Made by a program: the position numbers and the translations under genes. Of a stretch of 64,000 nucleotides of DNA, positions 1 through 6,838 are shown one piece after another (position 1 is the first letter of the stretch; every line of letters starts with the position of its first letter). Source of the DNA: Leptolyngbya sp. 'hensonii' (GTDB taxonomy: Bacteria; Cyanobacteriota; Cyanobacteriia; GCF-001939115); assembly GCF_001939115.1 (NCBI RefSeq), contig NZ_MQTZ01000053.1:1-64000 (forward strand), given 5' to 3'. The notes beneath the pieces are model-generated. The model worked only from the letters and a program-made list of their open reading frames with translations, searched no databases and was not told where the DNA came from.

Positions 1-135
1 TTCCAGCAGATGCCCTCTCACTGCTGCCTCAATCCCTGCCAATGTTTTCACTTGCTCCGGGTCGGTTTCCTCGTATAGCAAGGCGGCAAGGGCACGGGCG
101 TGGGCTTGAATTTGGGCTTTTTTCTCAGGGTCCAT
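1..135 (-). CDS. ISKra4-family-like transposase, N-terminal 45 residues
   Basis: The minus-strand frame starts with ATG at 135-133 and is open to the window edge. It reads MDPEKKAQIQAHARALAALL and goes on with YEETDPEQVKTLAGIEAAVRGHLLE. The pattern of a short basic start, an ILY/LLYEET-P-E-like block and a 'IE-VR--LLEH' helix is what I know from the N-terminus of cyanobacterial ISKra4-family transposases. No catalytic residues lie in the visible part, so the family call is by resemblance. The gene points away from the IS end at 232. Confidence 0.55.
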   Translation of the reverse strand, partial: MDPEKKAQIQAHARALAALLYEETDPEQVKTLAGIEAAVRGHLLE

Positions 136-232
136 AAGCGTGGTTGACCAAAGCAGGAATGCTCAAAGTTTAGCGCGCTCTTTCAAACACAGCTCTAAGC
201 ACTTATACTCATCGCAAAAGTGGGATGCACTC
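1..232 (-). mobile_element. Left-running ISKra4-type insertion sequence, partial (5' end only)
   Basis: The window opens inside an insertion sequence that continues to the left. It holds the first codons of a transposase on the minus strand (135 down to 1) and about 95 bases of leader. The outer end is placed at about 232 because the 18 bases at 215-232 (caaaagtgggatgcactc) recur at 4870-4887, where they form one terminus of a MITE. Read outward-in the terminus starts GAGTGCATCCCACTTTTG. The element abuts a glycosyltransferase gene that lacks its N-terminus, so it appears to have inserted into that gene. The family assignment rests on the N-terminal protein sequence only; the other end is outside the window. 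Confidence 0.6.
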
Positions 233-1460
233 ACCTGTCATTGGTAGTTTCTTAGCATTCCCAGTTATTTATTGGCTATGTTTAGAGCTTTTTTCATCTC
301 CCTTAGTCGGCGGGCTAGCAATGGCTTTGGTTGCAGTTTCTCCAATTAATCTTAGATATGCCCAAGAAGTACGCCAATACAGCCTATGGACAACTCTTAT
401 TTTGTTGTCTTGTGCTACAATATTCCGTGCCATACGTCAACCCACGAAATTAAATTGGGGAGTGTATTCTTTAGTAATTACAATTGGGCTTTACTGCCAT
501 TTATTAACAGGGTTGGTTATTATTACTCATGGAATTTACATCTTAACTTTAGAACGATTGCGTTTAACTAAAGTAGTTATTGCCTATCTGGTTTCATCAT
601 CGATCGCTATTGCAGTCACTTTTCCTTGGTTATGGATAGTTTGGCAAAATCGAGATATTATAGCCCAGACAACTAAGTATTCTACTCATTCATTGCCATT
701 TACACTTTTAGTGCAGTTCTGGAGTGTTTCACTCGATCGAGTTTTTCTAGCATGGCATTTTAATTACAATCCTATATTTATTTACCTAACGATTCCAGTT
801 GGATTGCTAGTAATCTATGGATTCTACTTTGTCTGTCGCCATGCTTCCAGGAGAACTTGGTATTTCATTTTAGTGTTGATAGGGACTATCATCTTACCTT
901 TTTTGTTACCCGATTTAATCTGGGGAGGTCGGCGTTCCACATATGAACGCTATTTCTTAGCTTGCTATGTCAGTATTGATGTGATAATTGCTTATCTGCT
1001 AGCATCAAAACTGACGCAACAATTTCAGCATAAATTTCAGCAATACTTCTGGCGTTTTATTACAGTCTGTATACTTTCGGGCGGGCTCTTATCTTGTATA
1101 TTAGGTGTCTTCTCGCCTACCTGGTGGGGATGGTCAGAATTCGATGTAGAAATTGCACAAATCACAAATTCAGTGAGTCAACCACTCATTATTTCTGATG
1201 TCCCTTTTAGTGGAATTGTGCCTTTCTGCCATGAAGTGAAATCAAGTACCAAGTTCATCCTCCTATCAGATCCAAAGTCACTGCAAATTCCTGAAAACTT
1301 CAACCATGTTTTCTTATACAACCCTAGCGATAGCCTTCTATCTGTAGTGGAACGAGGTGAACGAGGTAGCCTCAAGTCAGCTTTGATTTATCAATTTAGA
1401 GACTCTATGACAAAGTTAGCGATTTCTCTGTATCAACTTAGCCCTCTTCAATCCTTCTAG
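225..1460 (+). pseudogene. GT39-like membrane glycosyltransferase, 5' end lost to an IS
   Basis: The 411-codon frame is very hydrophobic, with about nine to ten membrane segments. It has the block SPINLRYAQEVRQYSLWT, which matches the 'SP--I-YAQEAR-YSL' signature of dolichyl-phosphate-mannose-type (GT39/PMT-like) transferases that use polyprenyl-linked sugars at the membrane. Family members carry another 70-100 residues before this point, including the acidic catalytic loop. Here the first visible ATG (225) lies inside the IS terminus at 215-232, so the native start is missing and the product would lack the catalytic loop. The segment is clearly more AT-rich than the rest of the window and shows no GCGATCGC, which fits acquired DNA. 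The C-terminus (LSPLQSF, stop 1458-1460) may be native, although an IS701-type element follows directly. Confidence 0.6.
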
Positions 1461-2824
1461 CGAGGAATAAGTAGAATAGAGATTATGTTCCTGTTGCCAT
1501 TTTGAAGGGTATGGTTACGCCTCGTAAAGCTCGTCCAACGCTCCGATTCGTCGATGAGTATTGTGAACTGTATGCTGACTTATTCCCAGAGGTGCGGAGC
1601 TTTGAAGCATTCAAATATCTGCATATCGGGATGATCTCAGATCTCAAACGCAAGTCTTTGCCAGCCATTGCCAAAGCCGTTGGATTAGGTCATGAACAAG
1701 GTTTGCACAATCTGTTGACAGAGTCTCCCTGGTCAGTGAGTCGGTTGCGGCAGCGTCGCTTGAAACTGCTGCTGGAATTGACTCAGAAACAACCGATGAT
1801 CCTGTTAATTGATGAAACCGGAGATTGTAAAAAGGGGGATAGGACGGATTATGTGAAACGACAATACATTGGCAATGTCGGCAAACGAGAGAATGGCATT
1901 GTGGTCGTCACCGCTTACGGGTTATTCAAGGGCATGATTTTACCATTGTGCTTTGATGTGTACAAGCCGAGAGAGCGACTCAAGCCTGGAGAAGGCTACC
2001 AGACGAAACCGCAAATTGCTGCCACGATGATGCGTGAGTTGATTGCTATGGGATTTCAGTTTGACCTGGTGTTAGCCGATAGTTTGTATGGGGAGAGTGA
2101 GTGTAACTTTATCTCAACGCTGGTTTCGCTCAAGTTGCCTTACATTGTTGCGATTCGCTCGAATCATGGGGTCTGGTTGCCGCAAGACCAGGAGGTAACG
2201 GCAGAGCCCTGGCAGAAATTCACCCGTACCTTTAGTAACGGCGAAACCGAAGTGCGCTATCGGCGGGAGATCATTTATGGTACTCGGCGCAGTGTCCGTT
2301 ACTGGGAGTTGACCACTGACCCGAAAACGTTACCGGACAATTCAACCGTGTTTGTGATGAGCAATGCGCCTGCCATCAAGCTCGATGAAATTGGCGATGC
2401 CTATGGTGAGCGCACCTGGGTAGAATATGGACTTAAGCAAAGCAAAGATGCCTTGGGTTGGGCGGATTTCCGGGTGACGAATTACAAGCAGATTGAACGC
2501 TGGTGGGAAATCGTCATGAGTGCGTTCACGATGGTCAGTTTGTTTGCCGATGCCTTCAATCGAGAGTGTCCTTTATCTCAGCAAGTCTTCAAGCAGCATC
2601 CCTGGTGGGACAACCAACGGGGTTGGAAAAATCTACTCAATAATTTGCGTTTGGTGATTGAACCGTGGATTGCCTTTAACCACCTCAAACCGTGTTTCAT
2701 TCCCACTCTGGAGCAAGGATTCACCCGATTGATTGAGCGAATGCAGCAGTTTTACTGCCCTGTAATTCACGATCTGCTCCTGCGTCGCATCCTATTTAAC
2801 TCTGCTTAAATGATGGAAGAGGGA
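1461..2824 (+). mobile_element. IS701-type insertion sequence (approximate limits)
   Basis: A complete IS701-like transposase gene sits between a glycosyltransferase fragment that ends at 1460 and a nucleotidyltransferase gene that begins abruptly near 2825 without its native N-terminus. The limits are inferred from these two flanks. I could not recognise convincing terminal inverted repeats by eye, so the ends may be off by tens of bases. Confidence 0.5.
1511..2809 (+). CDS. IS701-family DDE transposase
   Basis: This 432-residue protein has the cut-and-paste transposase core of the IS701 group (DDE_5 superfamily). The first acidic residue lies in LIDETGDCKKG, the second in LADSLYGE, and the third in the block around WVEYGLKQSKDALGWADF. 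The N-terminal RFVDEYCELYADLFPEVRSF block is typical of cyanobacterial members. ATG 1511 (MVTPRKARP) is preferred over the in-frame TTG at 1502 because family members usually start this way. The frame is intact and may encode an active enzyme. It is transcribed in the same direction as the truncated genes on either side, so read-through of the next gene is possible. Confidence 0.85.
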   Translation: MVTPRKARPTLRFVDEYCELYADLFPEVRSFEAFKYLHIGMISDLKRKSLPAIAKAVGLGHEQGLHNLLTESPWSVSRLRQRRLKLLLELTQKQPMILLIDETGDCKKGDRTDYVKRQYIGNVGKRENGIVVVTAYGLFKGMILPLCFDVYKPRERLKPGEGYQTKPQIAATMMRELIAMGFQFDLVLADSLYGESECNFISTLVSLKLPYIVAIRSNHGVWLPQDQEVTAEPWQKFTRTFSNGETEVRYRREIIYGTRRSVRYWELTTDPKTLPDNSTVFVMSNAPAIKLDEIGDAYGERTWVEYGLKQSKDALGWADFRVTNYKQIERWWEIVMSAFTMVSLFADAFNRECPLSQQVFKQHPWWDNQRGWKNLLNNLRLVIEPWIAFNHLKPCFIPTLEQGFTRLIERMQQFYCPVIHDLLLRRILFNSA

Positions 2825-2834
2825 TATTCGTAAG

Positions 2835-3062
2835 TTGTCCTTATTCGGCTCTGTTCTGCGAGGTGATTTCAAGCCCGATAGTGATATTGATGTCCTGGTC
2901 GAATTTGAGCCAGGGAAAACACCCGGTTTTGCCATTGTGACCATGCAGCAAGAACTATCGGAACTCTTGGGCGGGCGAGCCGTGGATCTACGCACGCCAC
3001 AAGAACTCAGCCGCTATATTCGTGTCCTCGCTGAAGCACTGGTGCTGGTTGTCCATGATTGA
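2835..3062 (+). pseudogene. MNT-type nucleotidyltransferase, 5'-truncated
   Basis: This is a 75-codon remnant of a minimal nucleotidyltransferase (MNT) of the kind that pairs with HEPN toxins. The GS-X10-DxD motif is complete ([17 protein letters not shown]). Upstream the same frame reads [10 protein letters not shown] and then hits a TGA five codons further up, inside what appears to be IS701 sequence. The usual 10-15 N-terminal residues and start codon are therefore gone; the only available start is a TTG at 2835 without a ribosome site. No HEPN partner follows directly. Length and C-terminus (VLVVHD) are otherwise normal. Confidence 0.6.
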
Positions 3063-3147
3063 CGGTGCGACTCGGCTGTGCCCAACCTTTAACACGTCTA
3101 CCCATTTAGCCGACTAAATTTAATAGAAGGAAAGCACTTCATTAACT

Positions 3148-3564
3148 ATGCCATCCCTGGATATCTACCACGATACTGTCAGACAAGCCCTAACCAAAGA
3201 TGGCTGGGTAATTACCCACGATCCACTTCATTTGCGTTGGGGACGCAAAGATATGTATGTTGATCTGGGCGCAAAACGCCTGCTTATGGCGACACGTGCT
3301 GAAGAAAAAATTGCAGTTGAGGTCAAAAGCTTCGTCAGTGCCTCTGAGATGGAAGCCTTCCGGGATGCCATTGGACAATATGCCATCTATCGTGCGGTCA
3401 TGCGACGAACCTACCCGGACTATATCCTTTACCTGGCTGTAACCGATGTCGTGTTTAACTCCCTATTCGAGGAACCCATTGGTCAACTGATGATCGAAGA
3501 TGAAAATCTGAAACTCATTGTATTTGACGCTAAGCAAGAGGTGATTCTGCAATGGAAAAACTAG
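3148..3564 (+). CDS. xisH: XisH-family protein (fdxN element excision controlling factor-like)
   Basis: The 138-residue protein belongs to the XisH family, first described as one of three factors needed for excision of the fdxN element in heterocystous cyanobacteria. The family is now widespread in cyanobacterial mobile islands and has a PD-(D/E)XK nuclease-like fold. Visible core residues are the acidic D in MYVDLGAKR and the E-x-K of KIAVEVKSF, which fit such a site. The gene overlaps xisI by 13 bases (3552-3564), so the two are co-translated. Its original role needs a large serine recombinase (XisF); none is present here. Function in this strain is therefore unknown and may be of toxin-antitoxin or conflict type. 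Confidence 0.85.
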   Translation: MPSLDIYHDTVRQALTKDGWVITHDPLHLRWGRKDMYVDLGAKRLLMATRAEEKIAVEVKSFVSASEMEAFRDAIGQYAIYRAVMRRTYPDYILYLAVTDVVFNSLFEEPIGQLMIEDENLKLIVFDAKQEVILQWKN

Positions 3565-3887
3565 ACCAGTACCGCCAAATCATCAAAGACATTTTGATGC
3601 CCTATACGCAAATCCCCTACTCCCATGGGGAACTCATCTGCAAACCTGTCTTCGATGAAACCCACGATAGTTATATTCTGATCACCCTCGGATGGGACAA
3701 CAAAACCCGCGTCCACGGTTGTCTCATTCATCTTGATATTATTGATGGCAAAATCTGGGTACAACGCGATGAGACTGAAGATGGTATCACCTACGAACTG
3801 GTCGATGCGGGTGTCCCTAAAGATCAGATCGTGTTAGGGTTTCATCCAGTCGAGGTTCGTCCACACACAGGCTATGCTGTAACCTGA
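3552..3887 (+). CDS. xisI: XisI-family protein
   Basis: The 111-residue protein is the usual partner of XisH. The conserved family blocks are MEKLDQYRQIIKDIL at the start, DSYILITLGWDNKTRVHGC in the middle, and GIT-EL-DAGVPKDQIVLGFHP near the end. Its ATG lies 13 bases before the xisH stop, so translation is coupled. Most cyanobacterial genomes carry several xisHI pairs, often without xisF and far from any excisable element; that is the case here. What it binds or controls is not known from the sequence. Confidence 0.85.
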   Translation: MEKLDQYRQIIKDILMPYTQIPYSHGELICKPVFDETHDSYILITLGWDNKTRVHGCLIHLDIIDGKIWVQRDETEDGITYELVDAGVPKDQIVLGFHPVEVRPHTGYAVT

Positions 3888-3949
3888 TCATTACTTTAAC
3901 AGACGCTCCAGTTTTTGATTTATGAACCCAGTCAATCTTAAACAGTGCC

Positions 3950-4243
3950 ATGAAAACGAAAGAGGAAATTCTTCAGGTATTAGCCCAGCAAAAGCCCTGG
4001 CTGCTGGAAACCTATCAAATTGACAGGTTAGGCATTTTTGGTTCCTATGCCAGAGGACAACAGACTGAAACCAGTGATTTAGATATTTTGGTGGATTACG
4101 TTCAACCCCCTACCCTGTGGAAATTAGTGGAGTTAAGAGATTATTTGAGCCAGCTCGTTGCGCTCAAAGTCGATCTTGTGACAACGAATGGACTGAAACC
4201 TCGTTTGCGCGATCGGGTTTTATCTGAGGTGATCTATCTCTAA
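3950..4243 (+). CDS. MNT-domain nucleotidyltransferase antitoxin
   Basis: The 97-residue minimal nucleotidyltransferase contains an intact GS-X10-DxD site (FGSYARGQQTETSDLDILVDY). In the known MntA-HepT systems this enzyme transfers AMP to a tyrosine of the HEPN toxin and silences it. The downstream HEPN gene starts one base inside this gene's stop codon (TAATG at 4241-4245), the standard arrangement for such a pair. The N-terminal helix (KEEILQVLAQQKPWLLETYQI) is complete, unlike in the truncated relative at 2835. Confidence 0.8.
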   Translation: MKTKEEILQVLAQQKPWLLETYQIDRLGIFGSYARGQQTETSDLDILVDYVQPPTLWKLVELRDYLSQLVALKVDLVTTNGLKPRLRDRVLSEVIYL

Positions 4244-4593
4244 TGGAACGCAACTATTCCGATTTTCTACAAGATATTCTGGACGTGATCGCTGAGATTG
4301 AGTCTTTTACAGCAGGTGTGGATTTTCAGTCATTTCAAGCGAATCGAGAAAAAAGTCTGGCCGTTGTTAAATTACTCGAAATTATTGGAGAAGCCGTTAA
4401 GAAAATACCGATCTCTAAGCGCCAAAACTACCCAGAGATTCCCTGGAAATCTGTTGCTGGCATGAAAGATATTTTGGTGCATGAGTATTGGCAAGTTGAC
4501 ACAGCAGTGGTTTGGACAACGGTACGAGACTCGCTGCCATCGCTCAAAAGAGTGATCATAAATATGTTGGAGGACGAAGCAAGCGATCGATAA
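4243..4593 (+). CDS. HEPN-domain (DUF86/HepT-like) ribonuclease toxin
   Basis: This 116-residue all-helical protein matches the DUF86/HepT family. The usual RNase motif R-X4-6-H-x-Y is present as MKDILVHEYW: the His and Tyr are kept but the Arg position is Lys. The Tyr is the residue modified by the partner nucleotidyltransferase in characterised MntA-HepT pairs. Other family signatures are KSLAVVKLLEIIGEAVKKI and PEIPWKSVAGMKD. Translation is coupled to the upstream MNT gene. The Arg-to-Lys change may weaken the RNase activity; whether it does cannot be judged from sequence. Confidence 0.8.
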   Translation: MERNYSDFLQDILDVIAEIESFTAGVDFQSFQANREKSLAVVKLLEIIGEAVKKIPISKRQNYPEIPWKSVAGMKDILVHEYWQVDTAVVWTTVRDSLPSLKRVIINMLEDEASDR

Positions 4594-4600
4594 ATCAGGC

Positions 4601-4651
4601 GATCTCGATCTCGTTCTGGCTGAAGCCTGGGCGCTGTATGTCCATGATTGA
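4601..4651 (+). pseudogene. Possible C-terminal remnant of another MNT gene
   Basis: Seventeen in-frame codons read DLDLVLAEAWALYVHD and stop. The end resembles the C-terminus of the MNT fragment at 3062 ([11 protein letters not shown], stop) and ends with the same tccatgattga. It has no start codon or upstream domain. It may be the tail of a deleted antitoxin gene left behind when the HEPN/MNT cassette was rearranged. The match is short and could be chance. Confidence 0.25.
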
Positions 4652-4692
4652 AAAAATATTTCACTTGAAACCTTAATGAAGGAGATTATGCG

Positions 4693-5218
4693 ATGGGGCA
4701 ACTCATCCCGGTTGAATTAGAAGACGATACCATTATCCACATTGAAGGAGAGCATCCCAGTTTTGCAAGGTTGCCCTCATCCCCCAGCCCCTTCTCCCTC
4801 TTTGGGAGAAGGGGAGCCAGGTTCAAAGTCCCTCTCCCGTTCTGGGAGAGGGATTTAGGGAGAGGGCTACAAAAGTGGGATGCACTCCATTGAAGCGACT
4901 GAAACCAGTTCATCCGTCAGTAGTGGTCAGCCACAGTTCTCTGATCCCAACAACCCAAAACGTGGTCTTTTCCCACCCGAACCCACTCAACAAATCACCC
5001 AAAACTTCCAGGCAATTGAGGGTACTGTTAGAGCTTACACCGCTTATACTTTGAGAGCTTTTAAGAATCTGGCGATCGCTGAAGTCAGCGAAGTTGAACT
5101 CAAATTTGGGGTCAGCGTTGATGTCCGCACTGGCGTGCCATATATTGCCGACGGCAAAGCAGATTGTAACTTGAACATTACAGTGAAGTGCTTGTTTCCA
5201 AAGAAGTCTGGAGAATAG
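4693..5218 (+). pseudogene. CU044_2847-family (Trypco1-like) protein gene split by a MITE
   Basis: Two pieces of one gene are visible. Codons 1-18 (MGQLIPVELEDDTIIHIE) occupy 4693-4746; the rest, starting ATETSSSVSSGQPQF, runs from 4895 to 5218. Between them lie a 142-bp MITE (4747-4888) and a second copy of its 6-bp target ATTGAA. Removing these 148 bases restores one 126-residue frame with no other defect. The joined protein has the family features: an MGQLIPVEL-D start and a C-terminal block with QNFQAIEGTVRAYTAYTLRA followed by ELKFGVSV-GVPYIA-G-A--NL-ITV. The family (trypsin-co-occurring domain 1) is associated with conflict-system effector networks; no trypsin or AAA partner remains here. 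An upstream AAGGAG lies 8 bases before ATG 4693 (4679-4684). Confidence 0.75.
4747..4888. mobile_element. 142-bp MITE with imperfect inverted ends and 6-bp target duplication
   Basis: The left end begins GGAGAGCATCCCAGTTTTGC. The right end, read inward, begins GGAGTGCATCCCACTTTTGT. These match at about 17 of 20 positions. The element is flanked by direct repeats ATTGAA (4741-4746 and 4889-4894). The interior consists of two hairpins rich in CCCTTCTCCC/GGGAGAAGGGG and CCCTCTCCC/GGGAGAGGG and has no coding capacity. The right terminus shares 18 bases with the end of the ISKra4-like element at 215-232, so that element family probably supplied the transposase. The frame of the host gene is restored exactly if the element is removed. 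Confidence 0.8.
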
Positions 5219-5232
5219 AGCACTCAATTTAG

Positions 5233-5394
5233 CGAGCCATCACAATAGCAGTGTCTCCATCGGGATTAGAAGCAGCCCAACAAATCCTTGCAACGGAATT
5301 TTGCAGGCGGATTTGCGAATCTTGGTTGAGCCTCAAAGTTTATCGCCGCTTGCAAAATCCGCTGAACTCAATCGTTAGCTGGCTTCGTTTCTAG
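5233..5394 (+). pseudogene. Small frame after the Trypco1 gene, possible gene remnant
   Basis: An open stretch of 53 codons after the split gene reads RAITIAVSPSGLEAAQQILA, then TEFCRRICESW and onward to a TAG at 5392. The only start is GTG 5251, with no ribosome site. The opening 'SPSGLE-A' is reminiscent of the short N-terminal segment that precedes NACHT or NB-ARC proteins in cyanobacteria, and the location next to a Trypco1 gene would suit that. The rest does not match, so it is either a decayed fragment or non-coding. Confidence 0.2.
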
Positions 5395-5435
5395 GTTAGG
5401 GCTGGTACAGGAAGATAAGTTGTTAGTGTTCAAAA

Positions 5436-5759
5436 TCACGAAGCAACAACGCGCGTTTGAGCTTGTGCGTGAGATTTAGGTTTCACTACAATTTCCACAT
5501 CTCGCCCTAAAGCATTAAGAAAGCGAAACAATCGTGCGGTCGAAAAGCCTGCTAGTTTTCCATTGATTAATGCGGAGATTTTTGGTTGGTCAATTCCTAA
5601 CGCCTCTGCTGCCTCAATCTGAGTCATTTGTTGAGCCGTAATAATATTACTGATCCGCCGAGCAAGTTCTGCTTTAACCAGCAATTCATCAGCATTTTCC
5701 AAACTCAAATCTGCAAATACGTTGCCACTGCTGGCTTGTACTCCAATTTCTTCAGTCAT
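5436..5759 (-). CDS. XRE-type antitoxin (HigA-like)
   Basis: The 107-residue protein has a helix-turn-helix in residues 38-75 (MTQIEAAEALGIDQPKISALINGKL), as in XRE/HTH_37 antitoxins. The N-terminal 35 residues (with ADELLVKAELARRISNII) and the STARLFRFLNALGRDVEIVV tail are typical of antitoxins encoded after a Gp49/HigB-like toxin. The ATG at 5759 lies 3 bases after the toxin stop; its ribosome site GGGAGAG overlaps the end of the toxin gene. It would bind the palindrome at 6166-6180 and repress the pair. Confidence 0.8.
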   Translation of the reverse strand: MTEEIGVQASSGNVFADLSLENADELLVKAELARRISNIITAQQMTQIEAAEALGIDQPKISALINGKLAGFSTARLFRFLNALGRDVEIVVKPKSHAQAQTRVVAS

Positions 5760-5762
5760 ATT

Positions 5763-6140
5763 TTACTCTCCCTGGTGTTTGCTGTAATTTTGCGAGTAGT
5801 GCTCTTTGGCTCGTTTCAGTCTTGCTTCGATTAGATCAATGTCCTGCTTAGGAGTAGCAATACCTTGCTTTGATTTCTTCTGAAAAGCATGTAAGACGTA
5901 GACCACTCCAGCCAGTTTTACCGTGTAGACGGCTCGATAAGTATCTCCGTCAAAATCTTCGACAACTTCCAGTACTCCGGCTCCCTTAAATCCTTTGAGG
6001 GGCTTGGCTGAGGGATGCTTTTCGCCACATTGAGCTAAGTACAAGGCGTACCCAACGGTTTGCCGCACGTCCTCTGGGAAATCCTTCAAATCATCCAAAG
6101 AAGTTCCGACCCATTCAACTGGCTTTGGTGATGCATTCAT
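5763..6140 (-). CDS. RelE/ParE-superfamily toxin (HigB-like, phage Gp49/DUF891)
   Basis: The 125-residue protein matches the Gp49/DUF891 branch of HigB-like ribosome-dependent mRNA interferases. Characteristic parts are SLDDLKDFPEDVRQTVGYAL, AKPLKGFKGAGVLEVVEDFDGDTYRAVYT and VYVLHAFQKKSKQGIATP. The toxin gene precedes the antitoxin gene, the order seen in higBA. The basic C-terminal helix (KQDIDLIEARLKRAKEHY) is intact, so the toxin is probably functional. Confidence 0.8.
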   Translation of the reverse strand: MNASPKPVEWVGTSLDDLKDFPEDVRQTVGYALYLAQCGEKHPSAKPLKGFKGAGVLEVVEDFDGDTYRAVYTVKLAGVVYVLHAFQKKSKQGIATPKQDIDLIEARLKRAKEHYSQNYSKHQGE

Positions 6141-6165
6141 ACCTCAAATATGCTGGTTTTGGCAT

Positions 6166-6180
6166 ACTATTGTCAATAGT
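6166..6180 (-). promoter_or_regulatory. Operator palindrome and -35 of the toxin-antitoxin promoter
   Basis: The sequence ACTATTGTCAATAGT is a perfect 7+1+7 palindrome 26 bases upstream of the toxin start. On the minus strand it contains TTGACA (6176-6171), a consensus -35 box. The best -10 (TATTTG) is at a long spacing of about 20 bases, so the promoter assignment is weaker than the operator. A palindrome across the promoter is what autoregulation by the antitoxin requires. Confidence 0.55.
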
Positions 6181-6189
6181 CAGGTTTCA

Positions 6190-6659
6190 TTTGTTATTGC
6201 CAGCCAGCTAATCGGGTAGCCAGGGGATTTTCTCCCCCAGCCCCCACAACACCCCACATGCGGCTCCGCATGGGGCGTTTCCCCAGAAAGGTTTAGATAC
6301 CAACTCGATCGCTGCAGGAGCAATTTTGCTGTTCTCCAGGGCTGGCTACACAATTAAGCGCCGACTCCATAGCTCCCCCATCCGGGTTCATCGCTCGGTC
6401 GAGCTTTGTAACTCCTCCCTGCGTTCCGAAGTTCGGTCCTTCACCCTATCCCACCCATTACGATGAGCGTTTGGCTACTACGACCTCTGCTGACTTCTGC
6501 TCCATCACCCAGAGCGTTTAAGTTCACGCCCATGCTGGGCGTACACACTGCGTGGCAGCGGGCGGTCGAAAGCCGTTGGTGCTGAGTGCAAGGGTATCTG
6601 CCGCCGCTGCACTTCACCGTTATGCCGCTTAGTCCTCGGTTGAGACAGTAATCCGAGAT
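6190..6659 (-). mobile_element. Non-coding mobile-element debris, possibly the 3' part of a group II intron
   Basis: No gene is credible here. Read on the minus strand, the segment follows directly on an IS630 transposase fragment and ends in a hairpin-rich stretch. That stretch contains a strong stem (CCCCACATGCGG at 6252-6263 with CCGCATGGGG at 6266-6275) and then GGGGGCTGGGGG...CCCCTGGCTACCCGATT. The last part resembles domain VI and the 3' end of bacterial group II introns, which often end '-CTACCCGA-'. I could not fold a convincing domain V, and no reverse transcriptase frame exists, so this is a tentative reading. Confidence 0.3.
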
Positions 6660-6791
6660 CCATTTCCTTTGTTCTAACCGTTTTTGTTCTCCCACTCGAC
6701 TGTAGCTGTAGCTGACCGAACTCCACAAACACCAACCCGACTCATCTAGATACTTCAAGTCGATGTATCCCTCCTGGGCAGCGAGTATTAG
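6660..6791 (-). pseudogene. IS630-family transposase fragment
   Basis: About 44 codons in one minus-strand frame match the region around the second catalytic Asp of IS630/Tc1-mariner-like transposases: EGYIDLKYLDESGWCLW followed by SSVSYSYSRVGEQKRLEQRK. Cyanobacterial IS630 enzymes have the closely similar 'LDESGF--WSPV-YSY--RGQQKR-EQ'. The match stops sharply at about 6660, where the non-coding debris begins, and fades upstream of 6791. No start codon, first Asp or final Glu is present. Confidence 0.6.
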
Positions 6792-6838
6792 GGTATCAAG
6801 GGGTCTGGGAACAGACAAAGGTGACAACCCGGTTAGTC

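Noticed and set aside
1461-1510. Terminal inverted repeats of the IS701-type element
   Set aside because: I compared both flanks by eye and found no match good enough to report; exact ends remain undefined.
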